Assembly: GCA_039698035.1 (NCBI GenBank)
Contig: JBDKSW010000001.1
Span: 62,001 to 126,000 of the forward strand
Source of the DNA: JAJFUI01 sp039698035
Lineage (GTDB): Bacteria; Planctomycetota; Planctomycetia; Pirellulales; Thermoguttaceae
Length of the DNA stretch: 64,000 bases
Direction of reading: 5' to 3'
Below are positions 8,272 through 16,008 of this stretch, one piece after another. The position numbers and the translations under genes were made by a program. Numbering within the stretch: position 1 is the first letter of the stretch; each line of letters opens with the position of its first letter. The notes under the pieces are model-generated. The model did no database searches. It was not told where the DNA came from and was given only the letters and a program-made list of their open reading frames with translations.

Positions 8272-9924
8272 ATGAAACCCAGAACACTGGCTCTTTTGGC
8301 GATGGCGTCGGGATGCTTCCTCGCATACTCGGCCTTGCTGGCGGCCAGCGAGCCGACGACCGCGCTCGTTGACAACCTCGAGTCGTCCGACATGTCTGTC
8401 CGGTTGCAGGCAATTGACCAGTTGGGCGACCAGGGCGCGAAGGCGGCCGAGGCGGTCGGTCCGCTGACGCGGTTGCTCGCGGACGGCTCGGCCAAAGTGC
8501 GAGCTCATGCGGCCTGGGCGCTTGGAAAAATTGGCGCTGCAGCCAAACCGGCCGTGCCGTCCCTCGTGGAACTGCTGAAGGACAAGGACCAGACGGTCCG
8601 CCGGCAGGCAGTCAAGGCGATCATGGACATTCGGCCCGGCCCCAAGGTGACCGTCCCGCTTTGTGTCAGACTGCTGGAAGACGTGGACCCAGGCGTTCGA
8701 CTCCGAATTCTCAACGCCATTGCCGAGATGGGACCCGAGGGGGTTCGGGGGCTGATCGACGCCCTGAAGGACGAGCGGTCCGGCGATGACTATTGGGCCT
8801 GCCTGGCGTTGCGAGAGATCGGGCATCCGGCCGCCGCCGCCGTTCCCGCGCTGACCGAGAAGCTGCAAAAGGATGCGCGGCCCGAGGTTCGCCGCGAGGC
8901 CATCTTGGCGTTGGCCGCGATGGACGAAGCGGCCGCCCCCGCCGTTCAAGCCATTGTCACGACGATGAACGACGAGCAGACCCGAACGGCCGCCATCTAT
9001 GCGTTGGGAAGGATCGGCCGGCTGCCGGCGGCGGCCGAGGCCAAGATTCGCCAGAATCTCAAGAGCGACGACAAGACGCTGGCCATTACCAGCCTCTGGG
9101 CGTTGGTCCGAGTTCATCCCGAGGATAAACAGCTTCGGACGGATGCAACCGAGCAGTTGATCGGTCGCTTGAAGGATGACGACGTGCTGGTTCGAGCGGC
9201 TGCCGCGCGGGCGTTGGCCTCGCTGCCGCCGGCCCCCGACATCACCGTCCCGCTTTGGGAAAAAGCCTTGCAGAACGCGGATCCGACCACGGTCCAGTAT
9301 GCCCTCGATGCTTTCGCGGCGATGGGCCCTGCCGCCGTGCCTCGCCTGTTGGATGCCCTGAAACACGAGAAATTGCGTGTCAAGGTGCTCTACGTTCTGG
9401 GGCAGATCGGTCCCGACGCGGCTGCGGCTACGCCGGCCATTGCGAAGCTGATCGACGACAAGGACGAGGACGTCGCTCGCGAGGCCGTGGCCGCTCTGGC
9501 CAACATCGGTCCCGGCGCAAAGGAAGCGGTGCCCACGCTGGTGGCCGCGCTCAAGCAAACGAGCGGCCGCCACGCTGGTCTGATCGCTTTTGCGCTCGGA
9601 CGGATTGGTCCCGACGCCGTGGCAGCCGAGCCCACGCTGATCGAGCTGCTCAAAGATGAGGACCGGAAGCTGGCGTTGGCAAGCGCTTGGGCGCTGGTGC
9701 ACGTACATCCCTCGCGGGACGTGGCGGCCAACGCGATCCCGGTGCTGATGGCTGGCCTAGACAGCGATTTTGCGCCCGCTCGTCGCGGCGCTGCCGAAGC
9801 GCTCGGTGAATTGGGTCCCGTGGCCAGCCAAGCGGCGACGGTCCTGAAAAAGGCCACGCATGACGACGACCCCACGGTCTCTGAAGCGGCCGAGAAGGCG
9901 TTGAAGCGGATCACCGCGAAGTAG
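8272..9924 (+). CDS. Secreted HEAT-repeat protein
   Basis: The 550-residue protein has a signal peptide (about residues 1-26) and is otherwise an uninterrupted array of HEAT/PBS-lyase-like repeats of roughly 36 residues, about fourteen in all. The repeat pattern has VR..A..ALG.IG helices and AVPAL/ATPAI turns, for example VRAHAAWALGKIGAAAKPA and VLYVLGQIGPDAAAATPAI. Such solenoids are protein-binding scaffolds. The many copies of this type in planctomycetes are of unknown function. The ATG at 8272 is preferred over an open frame that extends into the preceding gene, because it gives a proper signal peptide and GGA lies upstream. Confidence 0.85.
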   Translation: MKPRTLALLAMASGCFLAYSALLAASEPTTALVDNLESSDMSVRLQAIDQLGDQGAKAAEAVGPLTRLLADGSAKVRAHAAWALGKIGAAAKPAVPSLVELLKDKDQTVRRQAVKAIMDIRPGPKVTVPLCVRLLEDVDPGVRLRILNAIAEMGPEGVRGLIDALKDERSGDDYWACLALREIGHPAAAAVPALTEKLQKDARPEVRREAILALAAMDEAAAPAVQAIVTTMNDEQTRTAAIYALGRIGRLPAAAEAKIRQNLKSDDKTLAITSLWALVRVHPEDKQLRTDATEQLIGRLKDDDVLVRAAAARALASLPPAPDITVPLWEKALQNADPTTVQYALDAFAAMGPAAVPRLLDALKHEKLRVKVLYVLGQIGPDAAAATPAIAKLIDDKDEDVAREAVAALANIGPGAKEAVPTLVAALKQTSGRHAGLIAFALGRIGPDAVAAEPTLIELLKDEDRKLALASAWALVHVHPSRDVAANAIPVLMAGLDSDFAPARRGAAEALGELGPVASQAATVLKKATHDDDPTVSEAAEKALKRITAK

Positions 9925-9951
9925 CGACGGCACATCGCGGCACGGGCGGAG

Positions 9952-10161
9952 TCACATCTTGCTCCCGGTCATGGCTTGCGGTGCGTAGTCGTCAGGCAAC
10001 AGGCCTTCCAATTCGACCAATTGCCGATCGACCAGCTCGGTTTGCATTTCCAGCAGACGCATCATCCGTCGCAGCCATTCGTAGTCGGCGATGAGCCGGT
10101 CACGCTCGGCCGCCAGTTTGGTGACGCCGATCGTTGGGCGGTCCTTCTGTTTTTTTGTCAT
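9952..10161 (-). CDS. Small coiled-coil protein
   Basis: This 69-residue protein starts at the ATG at 10161. It opens with a basic MTKKQKDRP segment, continues as a predicted amphipathic helix (about residues 15-55: AAERDRLIADYEWLRRMMR, then EMQTELVDRQLVELEG) and ends in a short polar tail. Coding potential is supported by the heptad-like pattern and by a sensible reading frame in GC-rich DNA. The upstream AAGGTG is only a weak ribosome-binding site. It is convergent with the HEAT-repeat gene, 27 bases from it. No family is recognised. Confidence 0.6.
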   Translation of the reverse strand: MTKKQKDRPTIGVTKLAAERDRLIADYEWLRRMMRLLEMQTELVDRQLVELEGLLPDDYAPQAMTGSKM

Positions 10162-10471
10162 GACGCACCTTGGTGATTGAGCCGATTCCACGCGGTGCGC
10201 GCAACAAAAGAGGAGCGTCGCACCGAGGCTGCTCACAGACCCCCGCCAAGGGGCATTCGGGACAGCACCCGGCCGACGCTCCCGTGTGGCCGGAAGTTCG
10301 GTCGTGGCACTGCTCCCGAAAGTCATGGGCGTCCAAAACGCCCAAGTTGGCGGTTTTCTGTGAGGCAGCAACCTGACGCGCGAGGCGTCTATCAATTATG
10401 CTCAGAATGCTACCGAGTTGGGGAGCGTGAGACAAGCCCGGTTGGGCGATGTGGCCACGGACGAATCACGG
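10162..10471. other. Intergenic region (310 bp)
   Basis: It lies between two minus-strand genes and must carry the promoter of the small coiled-coil gene, but I see no convincing -35/-10 pair, terminator or small gene in it. Confidence 0.4.
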
Positions 10472-11821
10472 TCATGACGGCTCTGCATCGAGTTGGGCCA
10501 GCACGTACGGACCCGCCGGAATGACGGCAATCGTCGCCTCGGGGCCATGCTGGCCGAGGGCCTCGGCGATGGCCGCCTCGACGCTCGCGGCCGGCTCGAC
10601 GAACAGCCGTCGCAGCGTTTCCGGGGGCAGCCCCTCCGTGACGACCTTGATCGTTGCCTTGCGACGCACTTTGGCCATTTCTTCGAGTTGCCATTGGTCG
10701 ACAATCCGCAAGTGGTCGTCGCTCGTCGCCGCAGCCGGCATTTGGCTGCCGTTCCGCTGCCATGGACAGCTACCGCCCCAGGGCTTCAACAGTCTGGCCA
10801 TGAAGGCGTCCATCGTTGGATACTGGTCGAAAAGGGCTTGAAACTCGGGGCTGCCGATCCCTTCAGTCAGGCCGGCGGCCAGGATGACGGTTCCGCCCTG
10901 CTTGACGATGGCCAACCCCGAGATCATGCCCTTGACCGACTGATAGAACGTGGCGTCGAGCGGGTAGCCGGCCGACGTGGTCACAACGATATCGACCGGG
11001 GCCGGCAGCGTGGCCGTCACGTGTCGCCGAGCAACGGCGACGCCTTCCGCGTGGGCCGCTTGCATGTCGCCGGCCGCGACATGCAAGATCCGCCGCGAGG
11101 CGTCGATCACCACGTTGACGATAAAATCGCAGCCGGCCATTCGGCCAATCGCGACATCTTCTTCATGCACCGGATTGCCATCGATGCGGCCGTTGCAGGC
11201 GTTGGGATGTTCCAAGAAGGCCGGGCTGTGCCACGCGATGATCGTCTCGAACGCGGCCAAGCCGGGGCAAATCAGTTTCCGCCCGCCCGAAAAACCGGCC
11301 ATGAAATGCGGCTCGATCAGCCCGGTGGTGATCTTCAGGTCGGCCTCGACGTACCGCGAATCGATCCAGACCGGCGCCCCGCCGGGGCTGTCACCGAGGA
11401 ACGTGTGTTCGTCGAGCTTTCGGCCGTGATGGTTCTCGACCTGGTAAATCTTGGGAATGTCGGGACCGAGCATCTCGACCAGTTCGTCGCCCAGGTTGGG
11501 GCGATGAAGCCCCGTGGCGACCAGAATCAGGATTTCACGGGGGGGAATGCCGGCCGCTTCGAGCGTTTCGAGGATCGGCGGCAGCAAGACCCGGTTGGGA
11601 ACGGGGCGCGTCACGTCGCTGATCACGACGCACGCGTTGCGCCGTCCTCGGGCCAGCTCGGCCAGCGGTCGGGCGCCGGTGGGCCGCTCCAGACCTCGCC
11701 GGACGGCCGCCGAGGGATCGGCCAGCGGTTCGCTCGTCGGGCAACGCAGGACCCCGGCCAGATTCCGATCCGGCACGTCAACATCCAGGCCGTTGCGCCC
11801 ATAGTCCAAATGAATCCGCAT
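10472..11821 (-). CDS. larA: LarA-family nickel-pincer-dependent racemase/epimerase
   Basis: The 449-residue protein is a full-length LarA homologue. LarA uses a nickel-pincer nucleotide covalently bound to a lysine to racemise or epimerise 2-hydroxyacids. The key residues of Lactobacillus LarA (His108, His174, Lys184, His200) appear here at His106, His172, Lys182 and His198 in the motifs SDVTRPVP, ATGLHRP, EPHFMAGFSGGRKLICPG and AWHSP, so the enzyme should be active. The substrate may not be lactate, since the family is broad. None of the cofactor genes larB, larC or larE is in the window. The ATG at 11821 has GGGAGA upstream and is chosen over a TTG two codons earlier. A promoter lies at 11889-11916. 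Confidence 0.85.
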   Translation of the reverse strand: MRIHLDYGRNGLDVDVPDRNLAGVLRCPTSEPLADPSAAVRRGLERPTGARPLAELARGRRNACVVISDVTRPVPNRVLLPPILETLEAAGIPPREILILVATGLHRPNLGDELVEMLGPDIPKIYQVENHHGRKLDEHTFLGDSPGGAPVWIDSRYVEADLKITTGLIEPHFMAGFSGGRKLICPGLAAFETIIAWHSPAFLEHPNACNGRIDGNPVHEEDVAIGRMAGCDFIVNVVIDASRRILHVAAGDMQAAHAEGVAVARRHVTATLPAPVDIVVTTSAGYPLDATFYQSVKGMISGLAIVKQGGTVILAAGLTEGIGSPEFQALFDQYPTMDAFMARLLKPWGGSCPWQRNGSQMPAAATSDDHLRIVDQWQLEEMAKVRRKATIKVVTEGLPPETLRRLFVEPAASVEAAIAEALGQHGPEATIAVIPAGPYVLAQLDAEPS

Positions 11822-11888
11822 TGGCAATCTCCCGCTTTTCCGCGCATTCCGTTGGTTGAATGCCGACCGATCGGCCGATCAAAAGCTC

Positions 11889-11916
11889 ATTGTAGGGCGA
11901 GCCGAACCCGTCACAA
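11889..11916 (-). promoter_or_regulatory. Promoter of the larA-type gene
   Basis: On the minus strand TTGTGA (11916-11911), a 16-base spacer and TACAAT (11894-11889) lie about 60 bases before the ATG at 11821. Confidence 0.5.
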
Positions 11917-12083
11917 CCCATAACGGCCCCGCTTCCATTCGATGGCGGCGACGCGACGGAGGGAGCCTTGGGATGCCGGGAAAACACACCCTGGCGGGTG
12001 GTGTTCGTCGTCTTGCGGCGGGGGCGGCGAGACCCCCTAACGGCGCGAATCAACAAAACGATGGTGGCCCCACGCGAACCGTC

Positions 12084-12112
12084 TTGTCACCTTGGGGCTG
12101 AATCGCTACACT
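12084..12112 (+). promoter_or_regulatory. Promoter of the rplM-rpsI operon
   Basis: TTGTCA at 12084-12089, a 17-base spacer and TACACT at 12107-12112 give a strong sigma70-type promoter about 40 bases upstream of the rplM start. Confidence 0.6.
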
Positions 12113-12154
12113 ATGGGTTTCCCAACATCGGGCAAGTTCGTGCGAGTAGCAGAT

Positions 12155-12601
12155 ATGCAGCAAACCAAGACCTATATGGCTCGGCCGGGCGAAGTCGAGG
12201 AGAAGTGGTGGTTGGTGGACGCCTCGGACAAGGTCGTTGGCCGGTTGGCAAGCGACCTGGCGATGGTCCTGATGGGCAAGAATCGCCCCACCTATACACC
12301 CCACGTCGACAACGGCGACTACGTCGTGGTGATTAACGCCGAAAAGGTCGTTTTCACCGGCTCGAAGTGGCAGCAGAAGCAGTATGCGTGGTACACCGGC
12401 TATCCGGGACAGCATACGGAGGTCGCCGGAAAGCGGTTGGCGCGCAGGCCGGAGATGATTCTCCGCGAGGCCGTGCGCCGCATGTTGCCGAAGAACCGGC
12501 TGGCGTCGAAGACGCTGTCGAAGCTCAAAATTTACGCCGGCAGCGAGCATCCGCATCAGGCCCAGTTGCCCGAACCCAAAGAACTCGGAGTCAAGGACTA
12601 A
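12155..12601 (+). CDS. rplM: 50S ribosomal protein L13
   Basis: The 148-residue protein is a standard L13 of the large ribosomal subunit. Recognisable blocks are KTYMARPGEVEEKWWLVDA, VVGRLAS, GKNRPTYTPHVDNGDYVVV, YTGYPG and MLPKNRLASKTLSKLKIYAG followed by EHPHQAQ. The frame is open further upstream, but the ATG at 12155 gives the usual N-terminus and normal length. rpsI follows after six bases, the classic L13-S9 operon seen across bacteria. The promoter at 12084-12112 fits expression of this pair. Confidence 0.97.
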   Translation: MQQTKTYMARPGEVEEKWWLVDASDKVVGRLASDLAMVLMGKNRPTYTPHVDNGDYVVVINAEKVVFTGSKWQQKQYAWYTGYPGQHTEVAGKRLARRPEMILREAVRRMLPKNRLASKTLSKLKIYAGSEHPHQAQLPEPKELGVKD

Positions 12602-12607
12602 TCTTCT

Positions 12608-13009
12608 ATGGCAGTTGTCACCAGCAATGATATTCTCGGCACGGGCCGACGGAAGACTTCGGTAGCGCGGGTGCGGATTCGCCCGGGCGACGGCAAGATC
12701 AAGATCAACGACCGCCAGTTGGAAGAGTATTTCGCCAACATTCGTCAGCGAAACTCGGTCGTGGCCCCGCTGGACCAGACCGGCAAGCGAGCTCAGTTCG
12801 ACGTGATGATTCGCGTCGATGGCGGCGGCATCACCGGCCAGGCCGACGCCTGCAAGCTGGGCATCGCCCGGGCGCTGAAGAAGATCGACGAGCAGGCGGC
12901 GCTCGGCCTCCGCGACTCGGGCCTTCTGACCCGCGACGGTCGCATGAAGGAACGCAAGAAGTACGGCCTTCGTGGCGCTCGCCGCGGAACGCAGTTCTCG
13001 AAGCGTTAA
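12608..13009 (+). CDS. rpsI: 30S ribosomal protein S9
   Basis: The 133-residue protein is S9 of the small ribosomal subunit. It shows GTGRRKTSVARVRI near the start, GGGITGQADACKLGIARAL in the middle and the invariant basic tail GLRGARRGTQFSKR, whose final SKR reaches the P-site tRNA. It begins six bases after the rplM stop and shares its transcript. A GC-rich stem-loop lies just downstream at 13035-13073. Confidence 0.97.
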   Translation: MAVVTSNDILGTGRRKTSVARVRIRPGDGKIKINDRQLEEYFANIRQRNSVVAPLDQTGKRAQFDVMIRVDGGGITGQADACKLGIARALKKIDEQAALGLRDSGLLTRDGRMKERKKYGLRGARRGTQFSKR

Positions 13010-13034
13010 TCCGACCAACTCGTCATTCGGATTT

Positions 13035-13073
13035 GCGTGGCGGAGCGACGCAACCTGGGCGTCCACGCCACGC
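13035..13073 (+). terminator. GC-rich stem-loop after rpsI
   Basis: GCGTGGCG (13035-13042) pairs with CGCCACGC (13066-13073), and inside it GACGC pairs with GCGTC. This gives a two-part hairpin 25 bases past the rpsI stop. There is no T-run, so it may be a weak terminator or an mRNA-stabilising structure. Confidence 0.35.
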
Positions 13074-13102
13074 GGCGGTCATTGCTGGATCCAGGGGCCG
13101 CT

Positions 13103-13588
13103 ATGCGAATTCACTCTCGCTATGGCGAATCGCTCGTCAAGCGAACCGCGCTGCGGTTTTGGGTTCGCTCTATCGGATGGCGAGGCTTCTTGGCCGTGCC
13201 GATTCTTGTCGCGTGCCTTGTGTACCTGATCAGTGTCGGCGGCCCGTCCTGGCTTGTCGCGGTTTTCGGAACGACACTGGTGCTCGCCGTGCTTCTTGCG
13301 GGCACACTCTACCTTGTGAATCGCCATCGCGAGTTGGCAACGCTGCGTCGAATGGCGGAGCCGATTGCGACGTTTGACCTGTCCGATACGGGAATGCGCA
13401 TCGAAAGCGATCTCGGCAAGGGCGAGGTTTCCTGGAGGGCCATTGCCGAGATCTGGACTTTCCCAGAGGCATGGCTGTTCTTTGTGGCCAAGGGGAGCTA
13501 TTTTACAGTCTCAATGAACGCGCTCAGTGACGATGTTCAGGCGTTTATCCGCCAAAGGGTGGCCGAACACGGCGGCAAAATCGGCTAG
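13103..13588 (+). CDS. YcxB-like two-helix membrane protein
   Basis: The 161-residue protein has two adjacent transmembrane helices (about residues 28-47 and 52-73). A soluble domain follows with the pattern FDLSDTGMRIESDLGKGEVSW, then AIAEIWTFPEAWLFF and a late LSDDVQAFI segment. This arrangement resembles the YcxB-like family of small membrane proteins, whose role is unknown. The ATG at 13103, with AGGGG upstream, is chosen over an in-frame start 66 bases earlier that would place a polar extension before the first helix. The hydrogenase gene follows 80 bases later. Confidence 0.7.
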   Translation: MRIHSRYGESLVKRTALRFWVRSIGWRGFLAVPILVACLVYLISVGGPSWLVAVFGTTLVLAVLLAGTLYLVNRHRELATLRRMAEPIATFDLSDTGMRIESDLGKGEVSWRAIAEIWTFPEAWLFFVAKGSYFTVSMNALSDDVQAFIRQRVAEHGGKIG

Positions 13589-13668
13589 AATAGGCAGACA
13601 GTCTTTTCGCTGGACGGTCGACGGGGCTGGTTGGTTTCGGGCTCTTGCATGCACCAAAACGTGAACTC

Positions 13669-15426
13669 ATGGCACAAAAGAAAAAGATCTCCCTGAAGAT
13701 CGATGACACGCCGATCCAGGTCGACGCCGGAACGACGATCATGGAGGCGGCCGAGCAACTGGGCATCCGCATCCCGCGGCTCTGCTACCATCCCGATCTC
13801 AGTCTGGCCGGCTCGTGCCGCGTGTGCATCGTCGACGTGAAGGGCATGGGCTATTACATGACCGCCTGCAGCTCCCAGGTTTGGGAGGGGATGGAGGTTC
13901 AGACCAACTCGCCCGAAATCCGCCAAGCCCGGCGCGACATCGTCGAGCTGCTGCTGGACAATCACAACATGGATTGCCAGACCTGTGAGCGCGACGGTCA
14001 CTGCGAGCTGCAGAACCTGGCCTATGCGATGGGCGTTCGCCAGCGACACTTCGAGGGCCGCCGCAAGCGGTTCCCGATCGAAATGTCGAGCCAATCGGTC
14101 GTCCGCGACAGCGAAAAATGCGTCTTGTGCGGCCGCTGTGTTCGTGTTTGCGCTGAGATTCAAGGCGTCTGCAATCTGAGCCAGCATGGCCGGGGGTTCG
14201 AGACAGTCGTCGGCCCGGCGCACATCGCCAACATGGACGACTCGGTTTGCATTCAGTGCGGTCAGTGCATCAACGTTTGCCCGACGGCCGCCTTCATGGA
14301 GAAACGCGGCTCGGGCCCCGTGTGGGACGCCCTGGCCGATCCCGAGATGCACGTCGTCGTGCAGACGGCTCCGTCGATTCGCGCGGCCATTGGCGAAGGC
14401 TTCGGTATGCCCGCCGGCACGGCCGCGACAGGGCAAATGGTGACCGCCTTGCGGCGTCTGGGCTTCGATCGTGTGTTCGACACCGATCTCGGCGCCGACA
14501 TGACGATCATCGAGGAATCGCACGAGTTCCTGACGCGGCTGAAAGAAGGCCCCCTGCCGATGATCACGTCGTGTTCGCCGGGCTGGGTCAGCTTCATGGA
14601 GAAGTTCTATCCCGAGTTGATTCCGCACGCCTCGACCTGCCGTTCGCCGATGGGAATGCTTTCGGCGCTGGCGAAGACCTACTACGCCGAGCGGGCTGGC
14701 ATCGATCCGAAGAAGGTTTTCATGGTGGCCGTGATGCCGTGCGTCGCGAAGAAGTTCGAGGCCCGGCGGCCCGAACACTTTTCGCCGGACGGCCTCCCCT
14801 ATACCGATGCCGTGCTGACGACTCGGGAACTGATTTGGATGATCAAGTGCTATGGGATCGACTTCGCGCGGCTTCCATCGGGCGAGTTTGACGCGCCGCT
14901 TGGCCTGGCGAGCGGCGCCGGCGACATCTTCGGCATCACGGGCGGCGTCATGGAGGCCACGCTGCGCGCCGCCAGCGAGCTGGTGACCGGCAAGCCGGCC
15001 GAACGACTTGACTATACGGAAGTTCGCGCGGTGAAGGGGCTCCGCGAAAGCTACGTCGCCATCGGCGAGCACAACATCCACCTCGGTGTGGCCAACGGCC
15101 TGACCAACGCCAAACTGCTTCTGGACCGCGTCAAGGCGGGCGAAAAGTTCCACGTCATCGAGGTCATGGCCTGCCCCGGCGGCTGTTGCGGCGGCGGCGG
15201 GCAACCCTATCCGCCCGAGGGCGTTAAGGTGCTCGACAGCGACTGGGTCTTCGAGCGAGGCAACGCGCTCTACTCGATTGACGCCAAGAAGGAGCTCCGC
15301 AAGTCCTACGAAAATCCGGCGGTCGAGGAGATCTACAGTTCCTATCTTGGCGGGCCAGGCAGCCAACGAGCGCACGAGTTGCTCCACACCCATTATCACG
15401 CCAGAACGCCGCGAGGAATCCGATGA
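13669..15426 (+). CDS. hydA: [FeFe] hydrogenase, large multi-cluster catalytic subunit (HydA/HndD-like)
   Basis: The 585-residue protein has the modular build of NAD(P)-linked or bifurcating [FeFe] hydrogenases. An N-terminal [2Fe-2S] domain has Cys39, 50, 53 and 67. A His-Cys [4Fe-4S] site has His99, Cys103, 106 and 112. Two [4Fe-4S] ferredoxin sites follow (Cys151-161 and Cys194-204). The H-cluster domain has TSCSPGW (300-306), MPCVAKKFE (356-364) and EVMACPGGCCGGGGQP (498-513), and the small-subunit-like tail ends in LLHTHYHAR. It should interconvert protons and H2. The first motif reads TSCSP where TSCCP is canonical. The ATG at 13669 is preferred over a TTG 24 bases earlier. Its stop overlaps the NuoE-like start (ATGA). 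No NuoF-like subunit or HydEFG maturase is in the window. Confidence 0.93.
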   Translation: MAQKKKISLKIDDTPIQVDAGTTIMEAAEQLGIRIPRLCYHPDLSLAGSCRVCIVDVKGMGYYMTACSSQVWEGMEVQTNSPEIRQARRDIVELLLDNHNMDCQTCERDGHCELQNLAYAMGVRQRHFEGRRKRFPIEMSSQSVVRDSEKCVLCGRCVRVCAEIQGVCNLSQHGRGFETVVGPAHIANMDDSVCIQCGQCINVCPTAAFMEKRGSGPVWDALADPEMHVVVQTAPSIRAAIGEGFGMPAGTAATGQMVTALRRLGFDRVFDTDLGADMTIIEESHEFLTRLKEGPLPMITSCSPGWVSFMEKFYPELIPHASTCRSPMGMLSALAKTYYAERAGIDPKKVFMVAVMPCVAKKFEARRPEHFSPDGLPYTDAVLTTRELIWMIKCYGIDFARLPSGEFDAPLGLASGAGDIFGITGGVMEATLRAASELVTGKPAERLDYTEVRAVKGLRESYVAIGEHNIHLGVANGLTNAKLLLDRVKAGEKFHVIEVMACPGGCCGGGGQPYPPEGVKVLDSDWVFERGNALYSIDAKKELRKSYENPAVEEIYSSYLGGPGSQRAHELLHTHYHARTPRGIR

Positions 15427-15950
15427 GCACATGCACTGACAATTGGGCCGAAGTGGAAGCCGCCGCCAAGCTGGTGCTGGGCGAGAAGGTTGTGGCGTTT
15501 ATTCTCGAACGCCGCAGTCAGCCGCACCCCGAAAGCCAACTGATCGCCGTGCTGCACCGCGTCCAGGCCGAGTTCGGCTACCTGGCCGACGCCCACCTCG
15601 ACGCCGTGGCCCAACTGATGCAGGTGCCGGCGGCCAAGGTGGCCGGCGTGGCCAGCTTTTACCATTTCTTCCGCTTGAAGCCGCGAGGCCGGTTCATGAT
15701 CAATGTCTGCCTCGGCACGGCCTGCTATGTCAAAGGGGCCGAACGCGTTGCGCAGAAGATCATCGAGGAACTCGGCATCACTTGGGGCGAAACAAGCAAG
15801 GACCGTGTCTTTACCCTGGAAGGCACCCGCTGCCTTGGCACTTGCGGTCTTGCCCCGGTCGTGATGATCGACGAGCAAATCCACGGCGAGCTGAGCCCCG
15901 ACCAAGTGCCCGCGCTGCTGGAGAAGTATCTCAAAAAGGCCCGGGAGTAA
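15423..15950 (+). CDS. NuoE/HndA-like thioredoxin-fold [2Fe-2S] subunit
   Basis: The 175-residue protein belongs to the 24-kDa (NuoE) family. After an N-terminal helical bundle with LHRVQAEFGYL and VPAAKVAGVASFYHFF comes the thioredoxin-like [2Fe-2S] domain with ligand motifs CLGTAC and CLGTCGLAP. In multi-subunit [FeFe] hydrogenases (HydC, HndA) this subunit passes electrons between the NuoF-like flavin subunit and the catalytic subunit. It overlaps the hydrogenase stop by four bases, so the two proteins are almost certainly partners. The expected NuoF-like gene does not follow. The next gene is unrelated. Confidence 0.9.
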   Translation: MSTCTDNWAEVEAAAKLVLGEKVVAFILERRSQPHPESQLIAVLHRVQAEFGYLADAHLDAVAQLMQVPAAKVAGVASFYHFFRLKPRGRFMINVCLGTACYVKGAERVAQKIIEELGITWGETSKDRVFTLEGTRCLGTCGLAPVVMIDEQIHGELSPDQVPALLEKYLKKARE

Positions 15951-16008
15951 GGCCCGCGGGCGAGTCGTCCACGGGCGACGGCCGCCTTGCACGCCTTGGC
16001 GTTCTCTG

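Larger units (their letters stand above)
11822..12154. other. Divergent intergenic region (333 bp) with promoters for larA and rplM
   Basis: It carries a minus-strand promoter (11889-11916) and a plus-strand promoter (12084-12112). The roughly 36-base rplM leader is short, and I see no clear ribosomal-protein leader fold in it. Confidence 0.5.

Noticed and set aside
13585..15432. Long minus-strand open frame (about 600 codons) opposite the [FeFe] hydrogenase
   Set aside because: Its translation has no recognisable motifs; it is an antisense shadow of GC-rich codons, and the plus-strand frame has every hydrogenase motif.
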